The translations under genes were made by a program, and so were the position numbers. This document shows, piece after piece, positions 33,088 through 42,518 of a stretch of DNA of 64,000 bases. Under the pieces are notes generated by a model. That model was not told the DNA's origin. It ran no database searches and saw only the letters and a program-made list of their open reading frames with translations. The stretch is from Agapetus fuscipes (lineage: Eukaryota; Arthropoda; Insecta; Trichoptera; Glossosomatidae), in the NCBI GenBank assembly GCA_951799405.1, contig OX637334.1:2542001-2606000 (forward strand), in the 5' to 3' direction. Positions within the stretch are counted from its first letter, which is position 1. Every line of letters begins with the position of its first letter.

Positions 33088-33225
33088 TCTTCCGCGACCG
33101 CAAGCGGTCCTTTTTGCCGCCCGTTTTTTGTTGCCAAGAGGCTGCGCGGCCCTCCCCACCGCCTCGGGCCCTCCCCCTGAGAGCCAGCCCGCTCGCGGCG
33201 GTGGCGCCGGTTAGGACCGTAAACC
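33088..33225. other. GC-rich patch, unassigned
   Basis: CGCGACCGCAAGCGGTCC is a small hairpin, followed by a C/G-rich run (GGCCCTCCCCACCGCCTCGG; GCTCGCGGCGGTGGCGCC). It lies 1.25 kb upstream of the signal-peptide exon and may be regulatory, but no start codon leading into a phase-1 donor was found. Confidence 0.3.
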
Positions 33226-33516
33226 TAATCATACTAATTAGCGATCAATTAACGGGACCATCATTTTTCATGACGGCCAATTTGTAATGAGCCGTTTATA
33301 CCGTGGTGAGGTGTTGTTGTGATACTTTATGATTTTTATATCAAACTAGCTCATCCGAGCAATTTTCCTCTTCTTCTTTTTAGTCTCAATCAATTCTGAA
33401 ATTATGAAAGACAGTTTGTTATAACAACTATGTGACAGACACCCGCACTAGAGCGTTGATGACTTGTATTTATGTGTAATGTGTATTATGTTTTATTTGT
33501 GAACAAAAAATGACAA

Positions 33517-33804
33517 TGCTGGAGTGATGCTTTCCGGGATCTGTTGCCGTGGTCTGTGGGAGCTGGAGCTTCCGGACGTTTCGCCCATTTCTACGATTGG
33601 CTTCTTCAGCGTGAAGTATGATGATCTTGATGAGAACTGTGACTTCACAGTTCTTGTTGTTGTGAAACTTCACAGTTCTCATCAAGATCATCATCATTAT
33701 CATACTTCACGCTGAAGAAGCCCATCGTAGAAATGGGCGAAACGTCCGGAAGCTCCAGCTCCCACAGACCACGGCAACAGATCCCGGAAAGCATCACTCC
33801 AGCA
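33517..33804. repeat. Large inverted repeat with arms of about 135 bp
   Basis: The left arm (33517-33650) and right arm (33665-33804) are near-perfect complements around a loop of about 14 bases, with a 3-bp indel and a few mismatches. Each arm contains CTGAAGA, a short stem (GCCCA/TGGGC) and CGAAACGTCCGG, the arrangement seen at ends of Penelope-like elements. It lies in putative intron 1, so a sense transcript would form a long hairpin. Confidence 0.85.
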
Positions 33805-34366
33805 TCATCAGCCGGCCGTGTAAGCCTTAAACTCTTATTCAAAAAATGACAATGTTCTGTTGGTGTCTTTCTTAATAAATAAATAAATAAATTCTGTCTG
33901 GTGAAACCAAGTATGATTCTATCAGGCACGTACTTAGGGTATAGGCAAATACATCGCACGTTTAATAATAAAGAGAAATAACTCAAAAATTGAGAAAATC
34001 GAGATTTTGTAATAAAACGCAAGAACAATGTGAGAAGAATAGGTAGAATGCAACAGCCGTTCAATTTGGACGAATATGACCGAGATAAATCATCGGTCGC
34101 CTTTTTCATCCCATACAAGTTGTACTGGTTGTCTGAACTTTAAACGTGATTTCCCAACATTCTTATTTTTTGAGTTATTGCTCTTTATTATTAAACGTGC
34201 GACATGTCAGAAAAAATAATTTCTCCCATTCATTAGGTACTTTAAAATAACTCATTGAAAATTCACTGAAGTGCTAATGATGGCTCCAGACGAACTTAAA
34301 TTTTAAATTTCAAATCTGAATATAAAGCTTCATTGGTTTTTTTTTACCGTATATTGCCTACTTATT

Positions 34367-34380
34367 AGGCGCATGCGCCT
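34367..34380. promoter_or_regulatory. NRF-1-type palindrome upstream of the signal-peptide exon
   Basis: The perfect 14-bp palindrome AGGCGCATGCGCCT fits the NRF-1/Ewg consensus (YGCGCAYGCGCR). It lies about 100 bp before the splice acceptor of the exon at 34481. It may mark an alternative promoter or be chance. Confidence 0.4.
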
Positions 34381-34480
34381 GTATGGAATGCACGTTCCTG
34401 GATTCCAACATGCGTAAAACTACTAGTTTTTTTAGCGTGACCCTTTTCTAATCGTTCTTCTTCTTGTTGTTCACTTTCAG

Positions 34481-34680
34481 AGCTCGCCTCGTTTCTGGTG
34501 TGCGTGTGCGTGGTGACTCTGATGCAGTCGTCGTGTGCGCGCGCAGCCCCCGCCCACCCCAGCAGGCAAAGCCGTCAAAGTCACGGGAACATGAGAGCGG
34601 CGTCGGCGACGGAGAAACCTCCACCCAAGTGGCACAACCCCTGCGGCACCCAGCCCTCCAGCGTAGCACAAATGTCGACG
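34481..34680 (+). CDS. Cytokine-like gene, exon with signal peptide
   Basis: The acceptor is TTCACTTTCAG and the donor ACG|GTAAGT. The exon begins with two bases of a split codon (incoming phase 1) and ends in phase 0 (66 codons). It encodes a hydrophobic core LASFLVCVCVVTLM, a small-residue region ending ARA/AP that fits signal peptidase cleavage, a basic linker (HPSRQSRQSHG) and PPPKWHNPCGTQ. The following exons hold the helical bundle. No in-frame ATG lies between the upstream stop (34438) and this acceptor, so the start must be in an upstream exon (17135-17579 or an unseen short one) or at the internal ATG in LMQ. Its single cysteine after the cleavage site could pair with the one in the exon at 59713. 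Confidence 0.85.
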
Positions 34681-34717
34681 GTAAGTTGGCCATCTTTGTT
34701 ATTCACGCTTTTCGTAT

Positions 34718-35172
34718 GACCAATCCGTAGTCCAGTGGTAACACTTCGGACTCGTAAATGGAAGGTTGTGGGCTTAAATTGCAGTGGAGCATACAAAATA
34801 TTCCATATGTATTTTGAAAAATTTGACCGGTCCGTAGCTCAGTGGTAACACTGCGGACTCTGAATGGGTAGGTTGTGGGTTCGGATCCCGATGGAGCACA
34901 AAAAATATACCATTTATATTCTCAAATTTGCTATTCGCTGGGTTGAAAAATTCATAAACCTTTACCAATGACCGGTCGCCAAAGGTCCATCCAGCCTTAC
35001 AGCAACTTGGTCTTGCTTAAGTATTGGCGCTTTGTAGCGACGACCAAGCTACTACAACAAGTGTTATAGACCCCTAGAGTCTCTAGAATCTAGGGAGTCT
35101 ACCGCACAGGATTTAAAAAAAAATGCTCTTCAATGTGTTAAAAAAATCATAAATCTTTACTTTCCACTGAGG
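34718..35172 (+). repeat. SINE2 variant split by a SINE2-beta element
   Basis: The outer element starts CAATCCGTAGTCCAGTGG only 37 bp after the exon donor, has the AGTGGAGCATACAAAATAT variant and resumes at 35124 with TGCTCTTCAATGTGTT and TACTTTCCACTGAGGGTGT. The same variant stands uninterrupted at 37592. Confidence 0.75.
34827..35123 (+). repeat. SINE2 body with beta tail, nested and complete
   Basis: A full tRNA-like head (ACCGGTCCGTAGCTCAGTGG; GGGTTCGGATCCCG) and SINE2 body run to GACGACCAAGCT, then ACTACAACAAGTG, AGACCCCTAGAGTCTCTAG, TACCGCACAGGATTT and an A run. Being inserted as one unit in another SINE2, it shows that the body-plus-beta chimera is itself a mobile form. Confidence 0.85.
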
Positions 35173-35199
35173 GTGTCAGAAATGATTTCCCGTTTCCAA

Positions 35200-35465
35200 A
35201 TGATGGGTGTTATTAATTGTTGATTGGAGTATGCGAATGATAAGAGACGAGAGTCAATGGAGGAATTGAGTAATCAAAGTGTGTGAAGGATGAAAATAAT
35301 GGATGTTATTCAATGGGGTAATGCAAATGAGAAAGTGATGGATGTGATTTGACAGATTTAAGGTGTGATTGGAGGATGTAAATGATGGAGTGGTTGGAAG
35401 ACGCGTGTAATTAAAGTGATAAAAAGGTATGAATGAAGTGAGAGGAAATGAAGGATGCAAGTGAT
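35200..35465 (+). repeat. Strand-asymmetric GATG-rich degenerate minisatellite
   Basis: The + strand is almost free of C. It is built from loose copies of words such as GGATGTAAATGATGGAG and GTGATGGATGTGATT. No unit is well conserved. Confidence 0.6.
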
Positions 35466-35759
35466 AGTATTGTTACGCAACAAAAGTGCTTACGCGCACC
35501 TATACATGCACGATAGTGTGTATGTAGTCCATTATGGTTGTAGTGCGTAGAATGACGTTCTGGTGTGAGCGAGAGATCGGAGAATGATCTTGAATATGCA
35601 AGAAAGATCTCTTTGGCACCGATATAAAGGTACTGAAATGGTGCGGAAGGCAATCAGGCAATGAGAAGATGATTTGTAGAATTGTAGGACAAACATGAAA
35701 CTTGTTCTAAGCAGTGTGGTACAATTCATTCTCATTGTAATTACGTAATACTTTTCCAG

Positions 35760-35867
35760 GACTTCTTCCCTGAGATCCCCAGCACCAGCGACAGGGAACT
35801 GCTGGAGATGGTCCGACTGTCAGCCATCGGAGCACTGGCGTACGCTGAAGACTACAAGAATGATTAC
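35760..35867 (+). CDS. Cytokine-like gene, helix A exon
   Basis: Acceptor CTTTTCCAG, donor TAC|GTGAGT, phase 0 at both ends, 36 codons. It begins DFFPEIPSTSD and continues as an amphipathic helix (RELLEMVRLSAIGALAYAED) into YKNDY, which joins VKQSF in the next exon. Heptad-like leucine/alanine spacing supports the first helix of a four-helix bundle. The YVKQ sequence across the junction recalls, from memory, the end of helix A in the CNTF group; that should be tested by profile search. Confidence 0.85.
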
Positions 35868-35973
35868 GTGAGTCCAACACAATCATCTCATTTGGTAGAT
35901 TTAAGCCGTCAAAAAGGCTAAAGATGTCACAAAACTCTAATTCTCATCTCTGTATGATTTTTCATCGATGGGT

Positions 35974-36395
35974 TATTCCTTGACATATGAACCCATACCT
36001 ACTGTGAAAATATATCACTTCCCCAATGTCACCCTTGTTTCAGAGAAGGTCGGCAAGAGTTGTAGGGCTTATTGTCATCTGAGATAGGGTTTTTGAATTT
36101 TTTTTAGTGTTAATCTATTTACACAGTGAAAGTCCATTTTTAATTCTTTAAAAATTCAAATGGATAAAAACACAGTTTTAAGTTACTTTTTTTTTTTTTT
36201 TTTGTGCATGAACACTTTCGTCTCATGAGGCATTTTCAGGAGCAGAATGGTTACATTAGGGTTTATTTAGGGTTTCTTATGTTGTAGGTCCACATGCGGC
36301 ATGTGTAAGCTTGAAATTATACGTGTCTTCTTATGAGAATGCATTTAATATGAATCTTAAATGTAAGATATCTTTGCAACTTAGATTATAGATTA
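35974..36395 (+). repeat. RepA copy with an insertion or expanded middle
   Basis: The 5' part runs TTCCTTGACATATGAACCC...GTTGTAGGGCTTATTGTC. About 170 bp of unrelated DNA with a T run (36189-36204) follows. The 3' part is ACATGCGGCATGTGTAAGC...GCAACTTAGATTATAGATT. Confidence 0.7.
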
Positions 36396-37591
36396 TAGAT
36401 GAGCGTTCTGTGATACAGATACGTAAATTAAAACCCTTTGCTCCTCAGCCTCACCAAGATCCTTTTATTTGCGTTATTTCTCTAGGCGCATCACCCCATT
36501 CACATACTTTTTTCAATCAATCACCCATAACTAAATATTATATCATTCCTATTTCAATAACCCATTGAATACGAGTATACATTCATTCTTATTTGCCCAT
36601 TCTTTTGTATGTTACAATAATATCACCAGGCTGTTACTTTCGCGGTATCTCACCTCCCTCAGGAGTCGCCATCCTCTGTCCCGCTCTGTCGCCTCTCGCA
36701 TCCGGTTTTGCACGTCGCTTCCTTTCTACTAATTAATGAATATCGTCACTGGTACTGTTAGGACAAAATACTGTCTGCTCATCGAGTATCCAACCTCACA
36801 CACATACGCAACCAAAGCGTTAACCAAAAAATGTGTGCAGTTAAAAACAGCATCTCTAGTGAGCATTTTAGTTTCAAGATTTTTTTGTAAAACGATATTA
36901 TTGAGTTTAAACGTAGTGTTGTAGACTTGAGGTAGTAATACAACCAATCGAAGATATGAGAAGCGGAAATCAAGCAATGAAAGTAGTAACTTGCATATAT
37001 TTAGTGTACCTATTTGTGTACCTGTATACACCTTCTGTGAACCCGTATCCCTAGGGCAAACTGAACGAATTTTCAATAAGTTACAATTTTTATTTCTTTT
37101 ATTACTAACTATTCTGGTGTATTGATTCACCGATTTGGGAAATCGTGAATAAAACATATTATTGCGTAGAACGTCTCATAGTAAATAAGGCAGTGCTCAT
37201 GAAAAACATCTCAACTAGAGGATTTTCATACTAATTTGTGTTTTCTTTCGTATTAAATAGGAAAAAAATGTACATTTATCTGACAAACTTATGTTGTCAT
37301 TGAATAAGTCACTTATTCAGTTTTACCTTTAAGGTATCGATGTATTCTAAGCTAAAGCATGATTTTCCGTTGAATTTGGAAGTCTGGTAATATTTTCAAA
37401 AATGTGTATGGTTCTTGAAAAACTGTTGTTTATTGAATCACTTATTGTTGTTACGTTTACAACAACTCTTTACATTATCAAAATACAAGAAATCCAAGTT
37501 TAAATTGAATCGTTATTGATTTCAAAAGAAAAACTATTTTCAAAACGTGACACTGATTCTTTGACTTAGACTGCGAACAGCTGATTTAGCA

Positions 37592-37748
37592 GCGGTTCGT
37601 AGTCTAGTGGTGAACACTTCGGACTCGTAAATGGAAGGTTGTGGGTTCGAATCGCAGTGGAGCATACAAAATATACAATTTGTATTTTGAAATATGCTCT
37701 TCGCTGTGTTGAAAAATTAATAAATCTTTACTTTCCACTGAGGGTGTA
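37592..37748 (+). repeat. SINE2 variant, uninterrupted
   Basis: CGGTTCGTAGTCTAGTGG, GGGTTCGAATCGCAGTGG, AGCATACAAAATATACAATT and CTTCGCTGTGTTG. It ends TACTTTCCACTGAGGGTGT, without the second ACCGGTC box or either standard tail. Confidence 0.75.
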
Positions 37749-37767
37749 ATTAATTAATTGCTTGTAT

Positions 37768-37945
37768 TATTTGACTTAAAGGTTGGTATGAGGCTGACCA
37801 CCTATACTGTAAAAATGCTTCACTTTACCAATGCCACCCCTGTTTCAGGGAAGGTCGGTAAGAATCCCAGGGCTTACGTTCATTTGATCATGAGTTTTTT
37901 TATGTTGTAAGTCCACATGCTGCATGTGTGAGCGTGAACTTATAA
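37768..37945 (+). repeat. RepA copy, 3' truncated
   Basis: From TTTGACTTAAAGGTTGGTATG to CACATGCTGCATGTGTGAGCG, after which similarity ends. Confidence 0.75.
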
Positions 37946-38019
37946 TATATAAGTAATATATCAATATGCGTAAAAAATAGTGACATAAAAATTCAGTAAT
38001 CGTTACTCTTTAAATCTTA

Positions 38020-38830
38020 CATTTTAGTCAGCTGAACGAACTGTTTAGTATCACAAATGAATTATTCAACCAGTGTGTGAGTCTGGTGTTGACTATTTCG
38101 GTACACGGCAGTGATGGTCACAGCTGTGTGGGCACCAGCAGTGTATTTCAGCAGGGAATCCCGGACCAGCCTCATTCAGGTGATTGTTTGTCCGATCGCG
38201 CGTGCGAATAATTCGATCAGTTATTTATATATTTTTTTTGCATCTCATTGAGTGTGTGCGGTTTTGTTGGTAACGTGGAAAACCCGCGTTTTTTTAATCT
38301 GTATGCGATTACAGTTTGTGCGAATCCCTGCGATTCGATGCGATGGAAAGTCGACATGTTCATGTTGAATTTGAATAAACTGATCAATTTGTTGAATCAA
38401 CAATAACAAACTTCAGTTACCGAATATAACAACACCTTCTCTCAGGGTCAGTCTCCCCTCCACTGACCCACGCCCTGTATATCTATCACATCCGGGGATG
38501 TGTCACAGGACTCGCATGCAAAAGTTATGTGAGATACGAGTGGCAGAAGGCCCTCCCGAGAAGCTACACTTTCCCAAGTGTTTGCACAAAGCAAGGAGGC
38601 TCAAAAATCACTGAAAGGTTATAGCCGTAAGGGTTTGGGGCTCGAGGATTTTAAATTTACAAACAAAAATGCAAAGTGATTCTGAGCGTCTTAACATATG
38701 ACTTAAGGCCTAAATTCGAGATGTTACTACTGAGACTGTTCGGGAGGTGCTCTCCTGACTAAGTGGCCAACCACCATAGAGGTGGGAAAACCGAATATAA
38801 CAGTCTATCAATTAAATATTTTTATGCTTC
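38020..38830. other. Compositionally complex unassigned segment
   Basis: Two less AT-rich patches (38090-38220 and 38440-38790) contain GCACCAGCAGTG, CCCTCCCGAGAAGC and GGTGCTCTCCTGAC. The second resembles worn coding or element DNA, but I could not place it in a family. Confidence 0.3.
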
Positions 38831-39059
38831 AATTCTAAGATTGGTTCACTGAAATATTCATCTATCGTCGTCTTCATTCTTCCCTCTCCAAAACTTTTGA
38901 GTTCCTCGTAAGACGAACAACAATTTTTGTAAATATATCCTGTTGGAACTCAAAACGTTGTTATAATGTTAAAATAGCGACAACGTTTACTTATCCTTCA
39001 CGAGAGATGATAATCTTCCCGCACTGCTTACTTTGCAAGCCGGCAAGCGAAAATATTTT

Positions 39060-39325
39060 TTCTTGACCATTCGGCCGCATCAGAGGCGAAGATCCAAGCC
39101 CTCCATCTACTTCCCTGCTCCTGGCGTGGCTTCGTGGAGGTCTTTTAGGCTAGGAGGGTGTATTTTGATGGAGCACTCCTCCACTATGTGCCGGACAGTC
39201 TGGTTCTCCGCCCCACAGCCATATCCTGGAGATGAAGCTAATCCCCATCTTTGGAGAAAGGAGTTCCACTTTATGTGAAGTATTTGGCCTTGACCTGGCT
39301 CCTTTATCTGTGAAAATAAACACGT
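39060..39325 (-). pseudogene. LINE polymerase C-terminus with Cys/His motif
   Basis: The minus strand reads HIKWNSFLQRWGLASS, then CGAENQTVRHIVEECS and IHPPSLKDLHEAT. The C-G-x3-Q-T-x2-H-x4-C pattern is a conserved C-terminal motif of several non-LTR ORF2 proteins. The frame covering the motif is intact. Confidence 0.8.
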
Positions 39326-39392
39326 TACACTCACAAAATGAAACCCTACGGGGACAATACAGCAAGAAGTTGCAGAATATGTTCAGCTTAAT
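39298..39392 (+). repeat. SINE1 3' fragment
   Basis: CTTTATCTGTGAAAATAAAC, CCCTACGGGGACAATAC and CAGCAAGAAGTTGCAGAATA match the last third of SINE1 with divergence. Confidence 0.55.
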
Positions 39393-39417
39393 CGGATATG
39401 CATTATTCTTGATGACT

Positions 39418-39680
39418 GTTCCTTGACTTATAGGTTGGTGTGCGGCTGACCACCCATGCTGTAAAAATGGTTCACTTTACCAATGTCACCCCTGTTTCAG
39501 GGAAGGACGGCTAGAGTTGCAGGGTGTATGTCCATTTGAGATTTGGTTTTTATGTTGTAGGTTCACATGAGGCATGTGCAAGCGCGAATTTGTACGTGTC
39601 TGGTTGTGAAAATGCATATAATGTGAATCTCCAATGTAACATATCTTTGCAACTTAGATTAGATTTTAGATTAGATTAAA
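39418..39680 (+). repeat. RepA copy, full length
   Basis: From TTCCTTGACTTATAGGTTGG to GCAACTTAGATTAGATTTTAG. All blocks are present. Confidence 0.85.
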
Positions 39681-40155
39681 CTTGATAAATTCAAGTAACG
39701 AAAAATACGCATTGGAAAATGAGGCAAAAAAATCGGATAGCTTTTCTCACACCTGCATATTAAAAAACAATCCGCCAGCAAATCAAACTCGGTTGTTTGA
39801 ATGCTTTTCATTGTCAAGGTCTTTATACAATCAATTTATTATTCATATAATATGATATAATAAATGCTCTGAGCTATTGACACCTGCAAGTACTGCACAC
39901 TAGTACAATAATTATTATTTTAAAATAAACATCTTAGTTTTAACAATGAGCTGAGAGTGTATTTTTAGACTGAGCCGTGATTCAAAAGCACTTGAGCTAT
40001 TTATTTTTGATTCCTATTTCAAGATCACTTCAAAATTTTCCTGAATTGTAGATGCAAACAGAGTCAATTAAAAATGAAGCATCACCGAGGTATTCGGAAG
40101 TCTATATTCATTAATATTCAGTGAGCAGGATTAGCTGACTTAATTTAATGTATCT

Positions 40156-40415
40156 GTCCGGTCGACAGCTCAGTTGGTAAATCACTTACGGTCAAAGCCA
40201 GAGGGCTGGGATTCGATGCCCACTACGGAGAATGATTTTATTTTACACCCAAAATCATCTTATGGGTTAACTTCTCTTAGATTGTACAGAAACTTCACTT
40301 CAAGGGAAGTGGTGTACATAATGCTGGACCTCTAAGCTGTGTAAAAAAAAATGTGACTCTTTTGAGGAGTATGTGATAAGAAGTTTCACAACATGTGGAG
40401 CTGAGTTGCGTTTTT
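40156..40415 (+). repeat. Divergent SINE1-related element
   Basis: The head GTCCGGTCGACAGCTCAGTTGG and B-box-like GGGATTCGATGCCC are followed by a body unlike SINE1 (TTTTACACCCAAAATCATC). It keeps the TTCACTTCAAGGGAAGTGG hairpin and the 3' end TGTGGAGCTGAGTTGCG. It may be a separate subfamily sharing both ends. Confidence 0.7.
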
Positions 40416-40607
40416 CGGCAGTGTTGCAATTCTTTGTAAAAAATACTTTCCCTATTCTACAAGCAATTTACGACAATGAAAATATTTGTGTTTTTTTGTT
40501 GTTTTTAAATGTCAATCAATAGATCATTGATAAACGCGTTACCTTGTTAAACGAAGAATCTGGGTTTGACGATATTTTAGGTTATATTTCATTACGTGTT
40601 GGTATTT

Positions 40608-40858
40608 TGATAGGTTGGTATGCGGCTGACCACCCATACTGTAAAAAATGGTTCACTTTGCCAATGTCACCCCTGCTTCAGGGAAGGTCGGCAAGAGTTG
40701 CAGGGCTTATGTTCATTTGAGATTGGGGTTTTTTATATTGTAGGTCCACATGCAGCATGTGTAAGCGCGAAATTATGCATGTCTGCTTGTGGGAATGCAT
40801 TTAATATGAATCTCAAATGATACATATCTTTGCAGCTTAGATTTAGATTTAGATTTTT
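40608..40858 (+). repeat. RepA copy, near full length
   Basis: From TAGGTTGGTATGCGGCTGACC to GCAGCTTAGATTTAGATTTAG, very close to the copies at 5719 and 43717, implying recent activity. Confidence 0.85.
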
Positions 40859-40868
40859 AGACGTGTTC

Positions 40869-41203
40869 GTCCGGTCGATAGCTCAGGTGGTAGAGTGCTT
40901 GCATTCCATGCCGAAAGCTCGGGTTCGAGTCCCACCGAGGGTGTCAGAAATGATTTCCCGTTTCGGTGTTTATTTCAAACCCCAAAATAAAATACCGGCA
41001 AGGCTTACTCAGCCTTCACAAGAAATGAGTACCAGCACTCTCGGGAGCTGGGAAACCTCCACTTCAACTGAAGTGGTTGGCGTAAGGCCGGCCCCCTTAC
41101 CTGTAAAAACAAATAGGTTCAACTCGCCACATGCGACCCCTTCGGGGATAACGCGGCAAGAAGTTACACTAAATGTGTAGCTGAGTTGCGTTTTTTTTTG
41201 CGT
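40869..41203 (+). repeat. SINE1, reference full-length copy
   Basis: The head is GTCCGGTCGATAGCTCAGG, GTGCTTGCATTCC and GGGTTCGAGTCCC. The body is TCAGAAATGATTTCCCGTTTC, AAAATACCGGCAAGGC, CTCTCGGGAGCTGGGAAACC and CCTTCGGGGATAACGCGGC. The 3' end is AAATGTGTAGCTGAGTTGCG followed by T's. Confidence 0.9.
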
Positions 41204-41347
41204 GTCATTAATAAAAATCTCATTATTTTGAACAGAAAATCAAGTTGTCAACAAGAATTTAAAAAATATATATCTTCAAGCCCAAAATGCTCTTCTCTTG
41301 ATGGTTAGATTGGTTAATAATTTGGTATCACATTTTTTATGGACATT

Positions 41348-41559
41348 TCACGGAATGAGCTCTTGATCAAGCTCTTGTTCCCTTGGTGAGCTGGAATACA
41401 GAAGCCATGTCACGCGGTGGACTGGCAGAGGTTCAGTTAGCATTGTAGGAACGATCACTTCCTCTCCGCCTAATAACGAAGGCTGGGCACGCGCTGGCCG
41501 GTCGTCTGCGTCTGGCAAAAGTTCCTCAAACAACTGAACTAGAAATGCCAACGTGAAAT
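41348..41559 (-). CDS. Orphan terminal exon candidate on the minus strand
   Basis: On the minus strand a good acceptor (TTTCCTGTTTACAG) opens a 70-codon frame ending in TGA. The protein reads FTLAFLVQLFEELLPDADD, then GGEEVIVPTMLTEPLPVHRV and ends EQELDQELIP. Base composition is clearly less AT-rich than the flanks. I do not recognise it with confidence. The layout (short helix, basic stretch, LPxH) could fit the region before the zinc-binding tail of piggyBac-type transposases, but that is a guess. It lies inside the large intron of the cytokine-like gene, antisense to it, between inverted SINE1 copies. No partner exon was identified. Confidence 0.4.
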
Positions 41560-41608
41560 CTGTAAACAGGAAATTTTTTAATGTTTTGTAGCGGGTAAAA
41601 AAATGATA

Positions 41609-41927
41609 CTGAGCTACAAATATAGTGTAACTTCTTGCCGCGCTATCTCCGAAGGGTTTCGCTTGTGGCGGGAGGAACCTATTTATTTTTACAGGTAAGG
41701 GGGCCGGTCTAACGTCAAACACTTCAGTTGAAGATGACCTATTCCAGCTCGCGAGGAGGCTGGTACTCATTCCTTGTGGACGCTGAGTTAACCTCGCCGG
41801 TGTTTTATTTTTTTGGTGTTTGAAATGAACACCGAAACGGGAAATCATTTCTGACACCCTCGGTGGGATTCGAACACCCGAGCTCACGGCATGGTATGTA
41901 AGCACTCTACCAACTGAGCTATCGACT
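41609..41927 (-). repeat. SINE1 copy, full length, inverted relative to 40869
   Basis: The minus strand runs from GATAGCTCAGTTGGTAGAGTG through GGGTGTTCGAATCCCACCG and AAAACACCGGCGAGG to the 3' end GTTACACTATATTTGTAGC. With 40869-41203 it makes an inverted pair of about 300-bp arms spaced by 405 bp. Confidence 0.85.
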
Positions 41928-42286
41928 TGACTTTTAAATGTAAAAATTTAAAAAAGGTGAAAAGTGCATGTATGAAGGTGTGTGATGAAGGTTGATTGAT
42001 AAAAGTTTGAGTATTTTTGTAACTTCCGATACATCGCCAGTCTGTAAGGCATTAACTACGCCAAGTAGTATAAAACGTTACATTAAAATTCAAGCACAGC
42101 GCTATCACAATAATGTATGGAACCTAAAACTCTCACTAGGAGGGAGACTTTATTTTCTATACGTATTTATCGCGACCTTAAGTTTGAGTTAAAACTTTGC
42201 GTTTTTATACACTTTATTGAGTATTATTATTCGATTGACAATATTACTTACATATAATTTTATGAACTCGCTACTGGGAGGCGATA

Positions 42287-42518
42287 CCTTAGTACGAGTT
42301 GCAAAACTTGAGTAAAGTTAAGTTTACGGAAAGTATTAAAGAGTGATTTTCCCCAGAATCACCCGTTTTTGTTTCTTACACTTTATGGTCTTAGCAAAAG
42401 AGTTACAGTGATGAAGAAAATCAAGTTCAAACAAACAAAAACGGCAGATTTTGGGAAAAACCACTCTTTAATACTTTCCGTAAACTTTACTTTACTCAAG
42501 TTTTGCAACTCGTATTCA
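42287..42518. mobile_element. TA-flanked foldback MITE, complete
   Basis: The left arm CCTTAGTACGAGTTGCAAAA...GTTTACGGAAAGTATTAAAGAG is the complement of the right arm ending CTCGTATTCAGGG over about 90 bp. TA lies at each outer edge, as for Tc1/mariner-type insertions. There is no coding capacity. Confidence 0.8.

Noticed and set aside
33645..34118. 157-codon minus-strand frame
   Set aside because: It runs across one arm of the large inverted repeat and adjoining spacer. The matching frame in the other arm shows it is repeat sequence.
41348..41905. Single 185-codon protein on the minus strand
   Set aside because: Its first part is the translation of a SINE1 copy. Only the part after the acceptor at 41560 has coding character, so only that part is listed as an exon candidate.
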